NCBI GenBank assembly: GCA_946480825.1
Contig: CAMLLG010000067.1
Location: forward strand, 1-20,506
Direction: 5' to 3'
Length of the DNA: 20,506 bases
Origin: an uncultured Lysobacteraceae bacterium
Lineage (GTDB): Bacteria; Pseudomonadota; Gammaproteobacteria; Xanthomonadales; Xanthomonadaceae
Made by a program: the position numbers and the translations under genes. Below are positions 9,881 to 16,638 of the stretch, one piece after another (the first letter of the stretch is position 1; every line of letters starts with the position of its first letter). The notes beneath the pieces are model-generated. The model did not search any database. It was not told the DNA's origin and saw only the letters and a program-made list of their open reading frames with translations.

Positions 9881-10431
9881 GCCACTTCCAGCCAGCCGCG
9901 ATAGTGGACGAGCAGACCGATCAACGGCAGCTCGGCGCGCACGTCGAAACGATAACGGTCGTCGACGCCGGATTCGCTGCAGCGCACGCCGCGAAACCAG
10001 CGCGACGGCAACGGCAGCAGGCCGAGCACGCGGATCCGCGCGAGTCGCCAGAGAATGACGCCGTCCTCCACGCGCAGCGCGAAGCCGAACACCACCGGCC
10101 CGAGCCTTTCCGACAGCAGCCCGTTCGAAGGCCGCGCCCAGAGCCGCGACGGCATCTCGCAGCCGCCGACCCGGCGCACCCAGCGTTCGCGTCCATCGCG
10201 GGACGCGATCTCGACTTCGATCGGCCCGCTGCCCGCAGGCGGCAACGAGGTGGCCCAGGCCAGAACGCGGGCAAGCCGGCCGCTGCCGCGCTCGACCTCC
10301 ACCTCGCCGCGATAGATCGCGCACGCCGCACCGCCATGCAGGCGACGCACGCAGGCAGGCGTCCGGTCGAGCGCACTGCCCAGCACGCGCCGGAACAGCG
10401 GCATCGCGGGCGTGGCCGACGGGTCGTTCAA
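9877..10431 (-). CDS. DUF4166 domain protein
   Basis: This is a DUF4166 protein, recognisable from the start PLFRRVLGSALDRTPACVRRLH, the GEVEVERGSG segment, the W-rich ERWVRRVGG, the LVEDG-type strand LRVEDGVILWRLARIRVLGL with LPLPSRWF, and the ending DRYRFDVRAELPLIGLLVHY. It is nearly all domain. Two starts are possible: TTG at 10431, whose TTGA overlaps the pgeF stop codon and gives 184 residues, or ATG at 10404 (MPLFRRVLG), giving 175. I list the TTG because the operon uses overlapping junctions, but ATG 10404 is a close second. The stop overlaps the next start (ATGA at 9877-9880). DUF4166 often occurs fused behind saccharopine-dehydrogenase-like domains, and such a gene stands alone at 7166-8314. 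Biochemical function unknown. Confidence 0.75.
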   Translation of the reverse strand: MNDPSATPAMPLFRRVLGSALDRTPACVRRLHGGAACAIYRGEVEVERGSGRLARVLAWATSLPPAGSGPIEVEIASRDGRERWVRRVGGCEMPSRLWARPSNGLLSERLGPVVFGFALRVEDGVILWRLARIRVLGLLPLPSRWFRGVRCSESGVDDRYRFDVRAELPLIGLLVHYRGWLEVA

Positions 10432-11210
10432 CGCCCGAACCACGCCAGCGTCGCCATCCGCCCGGTGCGGGCGTCGCGGCGATGCGAGAAGAAGCGCTGC
10501 GGTTCGGAAATCGTGCACAGGCCGCCGCCGGACACGCGCCGCACGCCGGCCTGCGCCAGCCGCATCCGCGCCAGCGCGTACAGATCGACGCGCCAGTGCC
10601 CGGCGCGGGTCGCGACGAACGCGGAGGCCGCGCCCGGGTCGCGGTCGACGAACGCGCGAAAGACTTCTTCGCCGATCTCGTAGGCCTGCGGTCCCGCGGC
10701 GGGACCGAGCCAGGCGATCAACCGATCGGCCGGCGTGCGCATCGCCGCGACCGTGGCTTCGAGCACGCCCGCTGCGAGGCCGCGCCAGCCGGCATGGGCC
10801 GCGCCGACCTCGTCGCCGGCCGCGGACGCGAACACCACCGGCAGGCAATCGGCGGTGAGGACCGCGAGGACGGTGTCGGGCATCGATGTGACCGCCGCAT
10901 CCGCGATCGGCTCGCCGGCTGTCGCGGCGCCATCGAAACGCACCACGTCCACGCCGTGCACCTGCTTCAACCAGCGCGGCGCGGACGGCAGCCCGGCGAG
11001 ATCGATCAGGGCGTTGCGATTGCGCTCGACCACGGCCGGATCGTCGCCATCGGCGGCATGCCGGTTGCCGAGATTGAAGGTATCGAATGGCGCCTGCGAC
11101 ACGCCCGCACCATGCCGCAGCGTGGTGAACGCATGCACGCCGGCCGGCACCGGCCAATCGGCACGCAACCGCGGATCGGTATTCAGCGCACGATTCGCCG
11201 CGCCATTCAC
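10428..11210 (-). CDS. pgeF: Peptidoglycan editing factor PgeF (YfiH, multicopper-oxidase-like laccase domain)
   Basis: A 260-residue YfiH/PgeF protein. E. coli YfiH (PgeF) is reported to keep L-Ser out of the peptidoglycan stem in place of L-Ala, and relatives act as purine nucleoside phosphorylase/laccase-like enzymes. Metal-site residues fit the family: H85 in KQVHGVD, C122 in TADCLPV and H139 in HAGWRG. Also typical are FNLGNR near 45-50, [18 protein letters not shown], and the end with [15 protein letters not shown]. Start ATG 11210 overlaps the rluD stop in ATGA (11207-11210), implying translational coupling, as expected for this conserved rluD-pgeF pair. Its stop is overlapped by the DUF4166 frame. 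Cytoplasmic; no signal peptide. Identity is firm, exact substrate less so. Confidence 0.93.
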   Translation of the reverse strand: MNGAANRALNTDPRLRADWPVPAGVHAFTTLRHGAGVSQAPFDTFNLGNRHAADGDDPAVVERNRNALIDLAGLPSAPRWLKQVHGVDVVRFDGAATAGEPIADAAVTSMPDTVLAVLTADCLPVVFASAAGDEVGAAHAGWRGLAAGVLEATVAAMRTPADRLIAWLGPAAGPQAYEIGEEVFRAFVDRDPGAASAFVATRAGHWRVDLYALARMRLAQAGVRRVSGGGLCTISEPQRFFSHRRDARTGRMATLAWFGR

Positions 11211-12205
11211 CGCGCGCGCTCCTCGGCCTCGCGGGTGTCATCGCGCAGCGTGCCGACCAGCGCGTGCATGTCGGCCGGCATCGGCGTCGAGCAACGGATC
11301 GGTTCGCCGCTGACCGGATGCGCGAATTCGAGGGTTTCGGCGTGCAGCGCCTGGCGCTTGAAGCCGCGCAGCGATTCGACCAGCGCGTCGGTGGCGCCCT
11401 TCGGCAGCTTCAGCGGGCCGCCGTAGAGCGGATCGCCCACGATCGGATGCTTGATGTGCGCCATGTGCACGCGGATCTGGTGGGTGCGGCCGGTTTCGAG
11501 CCGGCATTCCAGCAGCGTATGGGCGCGGAACCGTTCGCGCAGGCGGTAGTGCGTGACCGCGTCGCGGCCGTCCTCGCGCACCGCCTGGCGCAGGCGGTCG
11601 CGCGGATGACGGTCGATCGGCGCGTTGACCGTGCCGCCGGACACCAGCGAACCGACCACCACCGCGAGGTACTGGCGATGCACCTCGCGCGCCGACAACT
11701 GCTCGACCAGCGAGGTATGCGCCGGCAGGGTGCGGGCCACGACCATCACCCCGGAGGTGTCCTTGTCGAGCCGATGCACGATGCCCGCCCTCGGCAGCGT
11801 GGCCAGGCCGGGGTCGCGATGCAGCAGCGCGTTGACCAGCGTGCCCGCGGGATTGCCGGCGCCCGGATGCACCACCAGCCCTGCCGGTTTGTCGATCACG
11901 AAGACATCGGCGTCCTCGTACAGGATGTCGAGCGCGATGTCCTCGGGCTCCGAACGGGTCTGGATCTCCAGCGCCGCGGTGAGCACCACGCGCTCGCCGC
12001 CGCGCACCGGATCGCGCGGTCGCGCCTGGCGCCCGTCGAGCAGGGCATCGCCGGACTTGATCCATTCGGCCAGCCGCGAGCGCGAATACTCCGGGAACAA
12101 CTCGGCCAGGACCGCGTCGAAACGGCGCCCGGAGGCCTGATCGGGCACCGTGACCATGCGCGGGGCGATGTCCGGGGCGGACGGGGGCGGCGCGTTGGAC
12201 GGCAT
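11207..12205 (-). CDS. rluD: 23S rRNA pseudouridine(1911/1915/1917) synthase RluD
   Basis: A 332-residue RluA-family pseudouridine synthase that modifies helix 69 of 23S rRNA. An N-terminal S4 RNA-binding domain (about 24-75; [29 protein letters not shown]) precedes the catalytic domain with [16 protein letters not shown] and the signature [17 protein letters not shown], whose D147 is the expected catalytic aspartate. The C-terminal region has [20 protein letters not shown]. Assignment to RluD, not RluA or RluC, rests on the S4 domain, the length and divergence from bamD with pgeF downstream, as in E. coli. The ATG 12205 has AGGAG at 12215-12219, 9 nt upstream. Stop overlaps the pgeF start by 4 nt. 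The first gene of the minus-strand operon rluD-pgeF-DUF4166-DCC. Confidence 0.95.
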   Translation of the reverse strand: MPSNAPPPSAPDIAPRMVTVPDQASGRRFDAVLAELFPEYSRSRLAEWIKSGDALLDGRQARPRDPVRGGERVVLTAALEIQTRSEPEDIALDILYEDADVFVIDKPAGLVVHPGAGNPAGTLVNALLHRDPGLATLPRAGIVHRLDKDTSGVMVVARTLPAHTSLVEQLSAREVHRQYLAVVVGSLVSGGTVNAPIDRHPRDRLRQAVREDGRDAVTHYRLRERFRAHTLLECRLETGRTHQIRVHMAHIKHPIVGDPLYGGPLKLPKGATDALVESLRGFKRQALHAETLEFAHPVSGEPIRCSTPMPADMHALVGTLRDDTREAEERAR

Positions 12206-12266
12206 CCGGGGGGACTCCTGGGGTCGGCGCGGTTTCGCGCGGTTAAGGGGGCTGACTCGCCCGGGC

Positions 12267-12275
12267 TGGTATTAT
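12267..12275 (+). promoter_or_regulatory. Extended -10 promoter candidate for bamD
   Basis: TGGTATTAT (TGn plus TATTAT, five of six consensus bases) lies 30 nt before the bamD ATG in the 100-bp bamD/rluD divergent gap. Extended -10 promoters can act without a good -35, and none is visible here. Confidence 0.55.
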
Positions 12276-12305
12276 CGCCCGCTCATCCGTATCGCAGCAG
12301 CCCGC

Positions 12306-13196
12306 ATGCTCCTTCGCCGCCCCTCGTTCCCCGTCCTCGTGCGTCCCTCCCTGCTGCCGGCCCTGACGCTGATCCTGATCCTCGCCTTCGGCGCTTCCGG
12401 CTGCGCCCGTCTCAAGGGCGCCTTCAAGGACGAGAAGGAGAACGAAGGCGTCCCGGCCGCCGAGCTGTACGAAAAGGGCCAGCGGTCGATCCGCAACGGC
12501 AACTACGACTCCGCGGTGCTCACGTACAAGCGGCTGATCGCGCAGTATCCGTACGGCGCGTACACCGAGCAGGCGCTGATGGAAACCGCCTTCTCGCAGT
12601 ACAAGATGGGCGCCAACGAGGACGCGATCGCGACCATCGACCGCTTCCTGCGCACCTATCCCACCCATCGCCACGCGGCCTATCTTTATTACCTGCGCGG
12701 CCTCGTGAACTCCAGCCGCGACACCGTCTTCCTGCAGCGGGTGTGGAAGCTCGACGCCAGCCGCCGCGATCTGGCCACGCCGCAGCAGGCCTACAACGAC
12801 TTCAAGATCGTCACCGATCGCTACCCCAACTCGCGCTACGCCGCCGACGCGACCGTGCGCATGAAGGAATTGCGCGATCTGTTCGCCCGCCACGAGATCG
12901 AAACCGCGATGTACTACCTGCGCCGCACCGCCTGGGTGGCCGCGGTCGAACGCGCCGAATACATGCGCGACACCTATCCCGACAGCGCCTACGACAACGA
13001 CGGCATCGCGGTGATGGCCGAGGCCTACACCCGCCTGGGCAACACCGCGCTCGCCGACGGCGCCCGCGCGCAACTGCAGCAGCGCGCACCGCAGCACCCG
13101 TGGCTGGCGGACCCGGGCAACTGGCCGGACTACCCCTCGAACTTCCGCAAGCTCAACCCGTTCGCCAGCGAAAAGGGTGCGGTCGACAACGACTGA
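12306..13196 (+). CDS. bamD: Outer membrane protein assembly lipoprotein BamD
   Basis: A 296-residue outer-membrane lipoprotein, an essential part of the BAM complex that inserts beta-barrel proteins such as the receptor at the left edge. A long signal sequence (basic RRPS..., hydrophobic LLPALTLILILAFG) ends in the lipobox ASGC, with Cys33 as the lipidated residue. The mature protein is a TPR-like scaffold: AAELYEKGQRSIRNGNYDSA, YKRLIAQYPYGAYTEQAL, AFSQYKMGANEDAIATIDRF, YLYYLRGLVNSS, QAYNDFKIVTDRYPNSRYA and AVMAEAYTRLGNTALAD. These are standard BamD (ComL/YfiO) segments. ATG 12306 is chosen for the signal peptide; no strong SD is present. Longer than E. coli BamD (245) in its C-terminal tail, usual for xanthomonads. 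Divergent from rluD; a REP pair follows. Confidence 0.95.
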   Translation: MLLRRPSFPVLVRPSLLPALTLILILAFGASGCARLKGAFKDEKENEGVPAAELYEKGQRSIRNGNYDSAVLTYKRLIAQYPYGAYTEQALMETAFSQYKMGANEDAIATIDRFLRTYPTHRHAAYLYYLRGLVNSSRDTVFLQRVWKLDASRRDLATPQQAYNDFKIVTDRYPNSRYAADATVRMKELRDLFARHEIETAMYYLRRTAWVAAVERAEYMRDTYPDSAYDNDGIAVMAEAYTRLGNTALADGARAQLQQRAPQHPWLADPGNWPDYPSNFRKLNPFASEKGAVDND

Positions 13197-13213
13197 GCCA
13201 CGCACGCCGAAAT

Positions 13214-13284
13214 CGGTAGAGCGGCCTTCAGGCCGCTGCTCCCTTCGACGCACCAAGAGCAGCGGCCTGAAGGCCGCTCTACCG
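13214..13284. repeat. Inverted pair of GTAG-type REP elements (perfect 28-bp arms)
   Basis: The arm at 13214-13241 is an exact reverse complement of 13257-13284, separated by 15 nt. Each arm is itself a small hairpin: a GTAG head, then AGCGGCCT-TC-AGGCCGCT. This head-plus-palindrome form is that of GTAG REPs known from Stenotrophomonas and relatives, mobilised by RAYT transposases encoded elsewhere. Set between convergent bamD and the gene ending at 13295, it may also stop transcription both ways. Confidence 0.85.
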
Positions 13285-13294
13285 GTCTGCGATA

Positions 13295-13744
13295 TCACAT
13301 CCGCTGCGCGGGCGGCAACAACTGGGCATCCTGCTCGACGATATCGCCCACCAGCCACTGGCTGAACCCGGACGATTCGAATTCGAGGAAACCCTCCGGC
13401 CAGTTCATGTCGATGCGCCATCGCCATGGGCCGAAGTCGTCTTCGCCTTCAGCGATCTCGCGCAGCGGCGCGCGCTCGATGCGCTCGATCGCGAACGCGC
13501 TCATGCCCGCGCTGCAGGCGACGTAATCCAGCGCGAAGCGCAGGCCGAACACCTCATGGAACTGGAGCATCGCCTGCGCGATGCGGAAACGGAATCGATC
13601 GTCGTCGCCGCGGATCCATTCGAGGATGAAGTCGATATCGAGGACCAGTTCGGCGGTTCCTCGTTCGTCGGCCAGGATTCGGAAACCGTGCACGTGCACA
13701 TCGTGCCACTGCAGGGTTTCGAAATCGGCGGTGTGCCAGCGCAT
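13295..13744 (-). CDS. Uncharacterised protein
   Basis: A 149-residue soluble protein, no signal peptide or membrane helix. It opens MRWHTADFETLQWHDVHVHG and has the strand ELVLDIDFILEWIRG, an aromatic run of DRFRFRIAQAMLQFHEVFGL, then GPWRWRIDMNWPEGFLEFESSGF and a short Gln/Pro tail. I do not recognise a named Pfam family with confidence, though similar short proteins occur in scattered bacteria. It is acidic and rich in Trp and Phe. The ATG at 13744 is supported by where the protein-like composition begins; no good SD precedes it. The frame is open up to 13882 but would run back through the REP and the nadE end. It follows nadE on the same strand by 41 nt, with a REP between, and may depend on read-through from nadE. 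Function unknown. Confidence 0.65.
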   Translation of the reverse strand: MRWHTADFETLQWHDVHVHGFRILADERGTAELVLDIDFILEWIRGDDDRFRFRIAQAMLQFHEVFGLRFALDYVACSAGMSAFAIERIERAPLREIAEGEDDFGPWRWRIDMNWPEGFLEFESSGFSQWLVGDIVEQDAQLLPPAQRM

Positions 13745-13765
13745 GGCAGATCGATGGAAGGCCGA

Positions 13766-13789
13766 GTGGCGGGTCGGGACCCGCTCTAC
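13766..13789 (-). repeat. Single GTAG-type REP overlapping the nadE stop codon
   Basis: Minus-strand GTAG (13789-13786) is followed by AGCGGGTCCCGACCCGCC, a hairpin (arms 13784-13778 and 13775-13769). It shares the GTAGAGCGG head with the pair at 13214-13284 but has a different loop region. TAG (13788-13786) is both part of the REP head and the nadE stop. Confidence 0.75.
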
Positions 13790-15417
13790 GCGACGTAACC
13801 GTTGGTGATCGGATAGCGCCGCTCGCGGCCGAACGCGCGGCGCGAAACTTTCGGCCCCGGCGCCGCCTGATGCCGCTTCCACTCGGCGATCCGCACCAGC
13901 TTCAGCACGCGGTCGACGGTGGCGGCATCGAAACCGGCGCGCACGATCTCGTCGCGCGACTGTTCCTGATCCACGTGGCGCAGCAGGATCGCATCCAGCA
14001 CGTCGTAGGGCGGCAGCGAATCCTCATCCTTCTGGTTCTCGCGCAGCTCGGCGGTCGGCGGCCGCGCGATCACCGCAGGAGGAATGACAGGGGCCCCGCC
14101 GACGGTATTGCGCCAGCGGCAGAGCGCGAACACCTCGGTCTTGTACAGATCCTTGATCGGCGCGTAGCCGCCGCACATGTCGCCGTAGATGGTGGCGTAG
14201 CCGACCGCGTACTCGCTCTTGTTGCCGGTGGTCAACAGCAGGCCGCCGAGTTTGTTCGACAACGCCATCAGGATCGCACCGCGGGTGCGCGATTGCAGAT
14301 TCTCTTCGGTCACGTCCAGCGACAGACCATCGAACGCTTCGGCCAGCGCGTCGAGATAGCCCTGGAACGGTTTCTCGATCGGCACGGTGAGCATCTTCAC
14401 GCCCAGCGCCCGGCACTGTTCGTCGGCGAGATCGTTCGACAGCTCGGCGGTGTAGCGCGACGGCATGCGTACCGCGGTGACGTTCTCCGCGCCCAGCGCG
14501 TCCACCGCCAGCGCCAGCACCATCGACGAATCGATACCGCCGGAGAGGCCCAGCCAGGTTTTGCGGAAGCCGTTCTTGGCGCAGTAATCCTGGATGCCGC
14601 GCACGATCGCGCGCCACGCCAGCGCATCGCGGCTTTCGTCGCCTTCGTCCATCCATTGCACCGGCAGAAACGCGCGGGTGTCGTCCTGATAATCCACCAC
14701 CAGCCACTGATCGGTGAACGCGGCCGCCGCCGGATGCACGCTGCCGTCGCCATCGGCCACCACCGAGGCGCCGTCGAACACCAGCGCATCCTGGCCGCCG
14801 ACGACGTTGAGATAAGCGATGGCCGCGCCGGTCTCGCGCGCCCGCTCGGCGAGCAGCGCATCGCGCTGCGCATGCTTGTCGCGCTCGAATGGCGAAGCAT
14901 TCGGCACCAGCACCAGCCGCGCGCCGCTGCGCACGGTGCTGGCGATGGGCTCGGCGAACCACAGGTCTTCGCAGACGATCAGACCGATCGGCACGCCCTC
15001 GACCTCGAACACGCAGTCCTCGCGATCGGGATCGACATCGAAATAGCGGCGCTCGTCGAACACCGCGTAATTGGGCAATTCGCGTTTGCGATAGGTGCGT
15101 TCGATCTTGCCATCGCGCAGCACGCTGGCGGCGTTGTAGACCACGCTGCCCGCCGCCTGCGGCCAGCCGACGACGGCGACGATGCCCTCGACGCCGGCCG
15201 CGACCGACGCGATGGCCTCCGCGCAATCGCGCAGGAACCGGGGCCGCAACAGCAGGTCTTCCGGCGGATAGCCGGACAACGCCAGTTCCGGGAACAGCAC
15301 GATGTCGGCGCCGTACTCGTCGCGCGCCTCGGCGATCATCGCCGAAATCCGCTCGGCGTTGCGGCTCACCGCGCCGACCGGGAAATCGAATTGGGCGAGG
15401 GCGATGCGCAGGGTCAT
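13786..15417 (-). CDS. nadE: Glutamine-dependent NAD(+) synthetase NadE
   Basis: This 543-residue enzyme makes NAD+ from deamido-NAD+ and ATP with glutamine as nitrogen donor, the last step of NAD synthesis. The N-terminal glutaminase (nitrilase-fold) domain carries a likely triad: E44 in LFPELALSGYPPEDL, K111 in the YRKRELPNY segment and C149 in LIVCEDLWF. The C-terminal synthetase domain has the ATP-pyrophosphatase P-loop LSGGIDSSMVLALA (S292), followed by SRYTAELSNDLAD, TTGNKSEYAVGYATIYGD and CGGYAPIKDLYKTEVF. This is the glutamine type, not the short ammonia-only form. ATG 15417 has a GGAG 6 nt upstream. The stop TAG lies in a REP head. It follows nrdB by 80 nt, with a hairpin and -10-like motif between, so separate transcription is possible. 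Confidence 0.95.
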   Translation of the reverse strand: MTLRIALAQFDFPVGAVSRNAERISAMIAEARDEYGADIVLFPELALSGYPPEDLLLRPRFLRDCAEAIASVAAGVEGIVAVVGWPQAAGSVVYNAASVLRDGKIERTYRKRELPNYAVFDERRYFDVDPDREDCVFEVEGVPIGLIVCEDLWFAEPIASTVRSGARLVLVPNASPFERDKHAQRDALLAERARETGAAIAYLNVVGGQDALVFDGASVVADGDGSVHPAAAAFTDQWLVVDYQDDTRAFLPVQWMDEGDESRDALAWRAIVRGIQDYCAKNGFRKTWLGLSGGIDSSMVLALAVDALGAENVTAVRMPSRYTAELSNDLADEQCRALGVKMLTVPIEKPFQGYLDALAEAFDGLSLDVTEENLQSRTRGAILMALSNKLGGLLLTTGNKSEYAVGYATIYGDMCGGYAPIKDLYKTEVFALCRWRNTVGGAPVIPPAVIARPPTAELRENQKDEDSLPPYDVLDAILLRHVDQEQSRDEIVRAGFDAATVDRVLKLVRIAEWKRHQAAPGPKVSRRAFGRERRYPITNGYVA

Positions 15418-15443
15418 GCTGTGCTCCACGGTCCGATGCGCAC

Positions 15444-15449
15444 AGTGTA
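15444..15449 (-). promoter_or_regulatory. -10-like hexamer TACACT before nadE
   Basis: TACACT on the minus strand sits 26 nt before the nadE ATG and after a hairpin at 15461-15482. The 17-bp-upstream hexamer (TGATGG) is a poor -35. It suggests that nadE may have its own promoter downstream of nrdB. Confidence 0.35.
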
Positions 15450-15460
15450 GCGCCGCCGAT

Positions 15461-15482
15461 GCGAGGCCATCACGTGCCTCGC
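15461..15482 (-). terminator. Hairpin after nrdB, possible weak terminator
   Basis: GCGAGGC (15461-15467) pairs with GCCTCGC (15476-15482) over an 8-nt loop, 15 nt after the nrdB stop. No T-tract follows on the minus strand, so termination is uncertain. Confidence 0.35.
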
Positions 15483-15497
15483 GGAAGCACCCGTGGC

Positions 15498-16508
15498 TCA
15501 GAACGCATCGTCGAACGCGACCGCCCCGCTGATGCCGACCTGGTAGGCCGAGACCCGGCGTTCGAAGAAGTTGGTCAGCTCCTGCACATCCTGCAGGTCG
15601 AGGAACGGGAACGGATTCTTCGCGCCGAATTCCGATGCGAGGCCCAGCGCGGCGAGTCGCTGGTCTGCGACGTAGCGCAGATACTGGCGCATCTCGCCCG
15701 GCGACAACCCGTTCACGCCCGCGGAGAGCACGTCATCGGCGAAGGCCGCTTCCACCTCGACCGCTTCGTGCAGCATCCGCCGCACATCGCGCTCCATGTC
15801 GGCATCGAACAGACCGGGATCTTCCTGCCTTGCGGTGCGGATCACCTCGAACGCGAACGCCATGTGGCCGGATTCGTCGCGGAACACCCAGTTGGTGCCG
15901 GCGGCGAGCCCCGGCAACAGTCCGCGCGAACGCAGGAACCAGACGTAGGCGAAGGCCGCGAAGAAAAACAGGCCTTCGATGCAGCAGGCGAAGCAGATCA
16001 GGTTGAGCAGGAACTGCCTGCGCTGTTCGCGCGTCTCCAGCCGCTCCAGCGATTGCACCGAATCCATCCAGCGGAAGCAGAATTCGGCCTTGGCGCGGAT
16101 CGACGGGATGTTCTCGACCGCCGCGAAGGCTTCCGCGCGTCGCACCGGCTCCGGAATGTAGGTATCGAGCAACGTCAGATAGAACTGCACGTGCAGCGCT
16201 TCCTCGTACAGCTGTCGCGACAGATACATCCGCGCTTCCGGCGCGTTGATGTGTCGGTAGAGATTGAGCACGAGATTGTTGGCGACGATGCTGTCGCCGG
16301 TGGCGAAGAACGCGACCAGACGCTCGATCAGATGCCGGTCCGCGGGCGCCAGTTTGTGCTGCAGATCGTTGAGATCGATGCCGAAATCGATCTCCTCGAC
16401 CGTCCAGGTGTTGCGGATCGCGTCGCGGTACATCTCGTAGAACGTCGGATAGCGCATCGGCCGCAGCGTGAGCGCGAAGCCGGGATCGAGCAGGTGCGGG
16501 GTGGTCAT
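15498..16508 (-). CDS. nrdB: Class I ribonucleotide reductase beta subunit NrdB
   Basis: The 336-residue radical-generating subunit of class I ribonucleotide reductase; it pairs with NrdA. The ferritin-like helices carry the metal ligands: D72 in TGDSIVANN, E103 and H106 in EEALHVQFY, and later the EGLFFF and RDESGHMAF motifs. Y110, four residues after H106 as in E. coli (H118/Y122), supplies the radical tyrosine, which argues for a tyrosyl-radical enzyme and not a tyrosine-less class Ic. The spacing D72 to Y110 equals D84 to Y122 of E. coli. C-terminal residues NFFERRVSAYQVG would reach into NrdA. ATG 16508 has GAGGAG 6 nt upstream, immediately beside a palindromic repeat. It follows nrdA by 130 nt on the same strand. 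Metal content (Fe or Mn) cannot be read from sequence. Confidence 0.95.
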   Translation of the reverse strand: MTTPHLLDPGFALTLRPMRYPTFYEMYRDAIRNTWTVEEIDFGIDLNDLQHKLAPADRHLIERLVAFFATGDSIVANNLVLNLYRHINAPEARMYLSRQLYEEALHVQFYLTLLDTYIPEPVRRAEAFAAVENIPSIRAKAEFCFRWMDSVQSLERLETREQRRQFLLNLICFACCIEGLFFFAAFAYVWFLRSRGLLPGLAAGTNWVFRDESGHMAFAFEVIRTARQEDPGLFDADMERDVRRMLHEAVEVEAAFADDVLSAGVNGLSPGEMRQYLRYVADQRLAALGLASEFGAKNPFPFLDLQDVQELTNFFERRVSAYQVGISGAVAFDDAF

Positions 16509-16521
16509 GGGGAACTCCTCT

Positions 16522-16629
16522 CCCTCCCCCGCCTGCGGGGGAGGGTTGGGGTGGGGGAATGCGGTTGAATCAGGCGAATGGGGTGCTTTACGGCCCCCAT
16601 CCAAGCCTTCCCCCGCACGCGGGGAAAGG
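16522..16629. repeat. Inverted pair of G/C-run palindromes between nrdA and nrdB
   Basis: Element A (16522-16557) is CCCTCCCCCGC-ct-GCGGGGGAGGG plus a TTGGGGTGGGGG tail, an 11-bp stem with a 2-nt loop. Element B on the other strand (16629-16594) is a related palindrome (one mismatch) with the tail CTTGGATGGGGG. Both share palindrome, tail order and tail sequence, so this is a tail-to-tail pair of one repeat family filling most of the 130-nt gap. A ends next to the nrdB SD; B begins 9 nt after the nrdA stop. Confidence 0.75.
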
Positions 16630-16638
16630 AGAAAAACA

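Noticed and set aside
15498..16508. NrdB as a tyrosine-less class Ic (Chlamydia-like) subunit
   Set aside because: Overall similarity was suggestive (FFATGDSIVANN, FEEA-like EEALH), but Tyr is present at the +4 position after the ligand His (Y110) and the first ligand is Asp.
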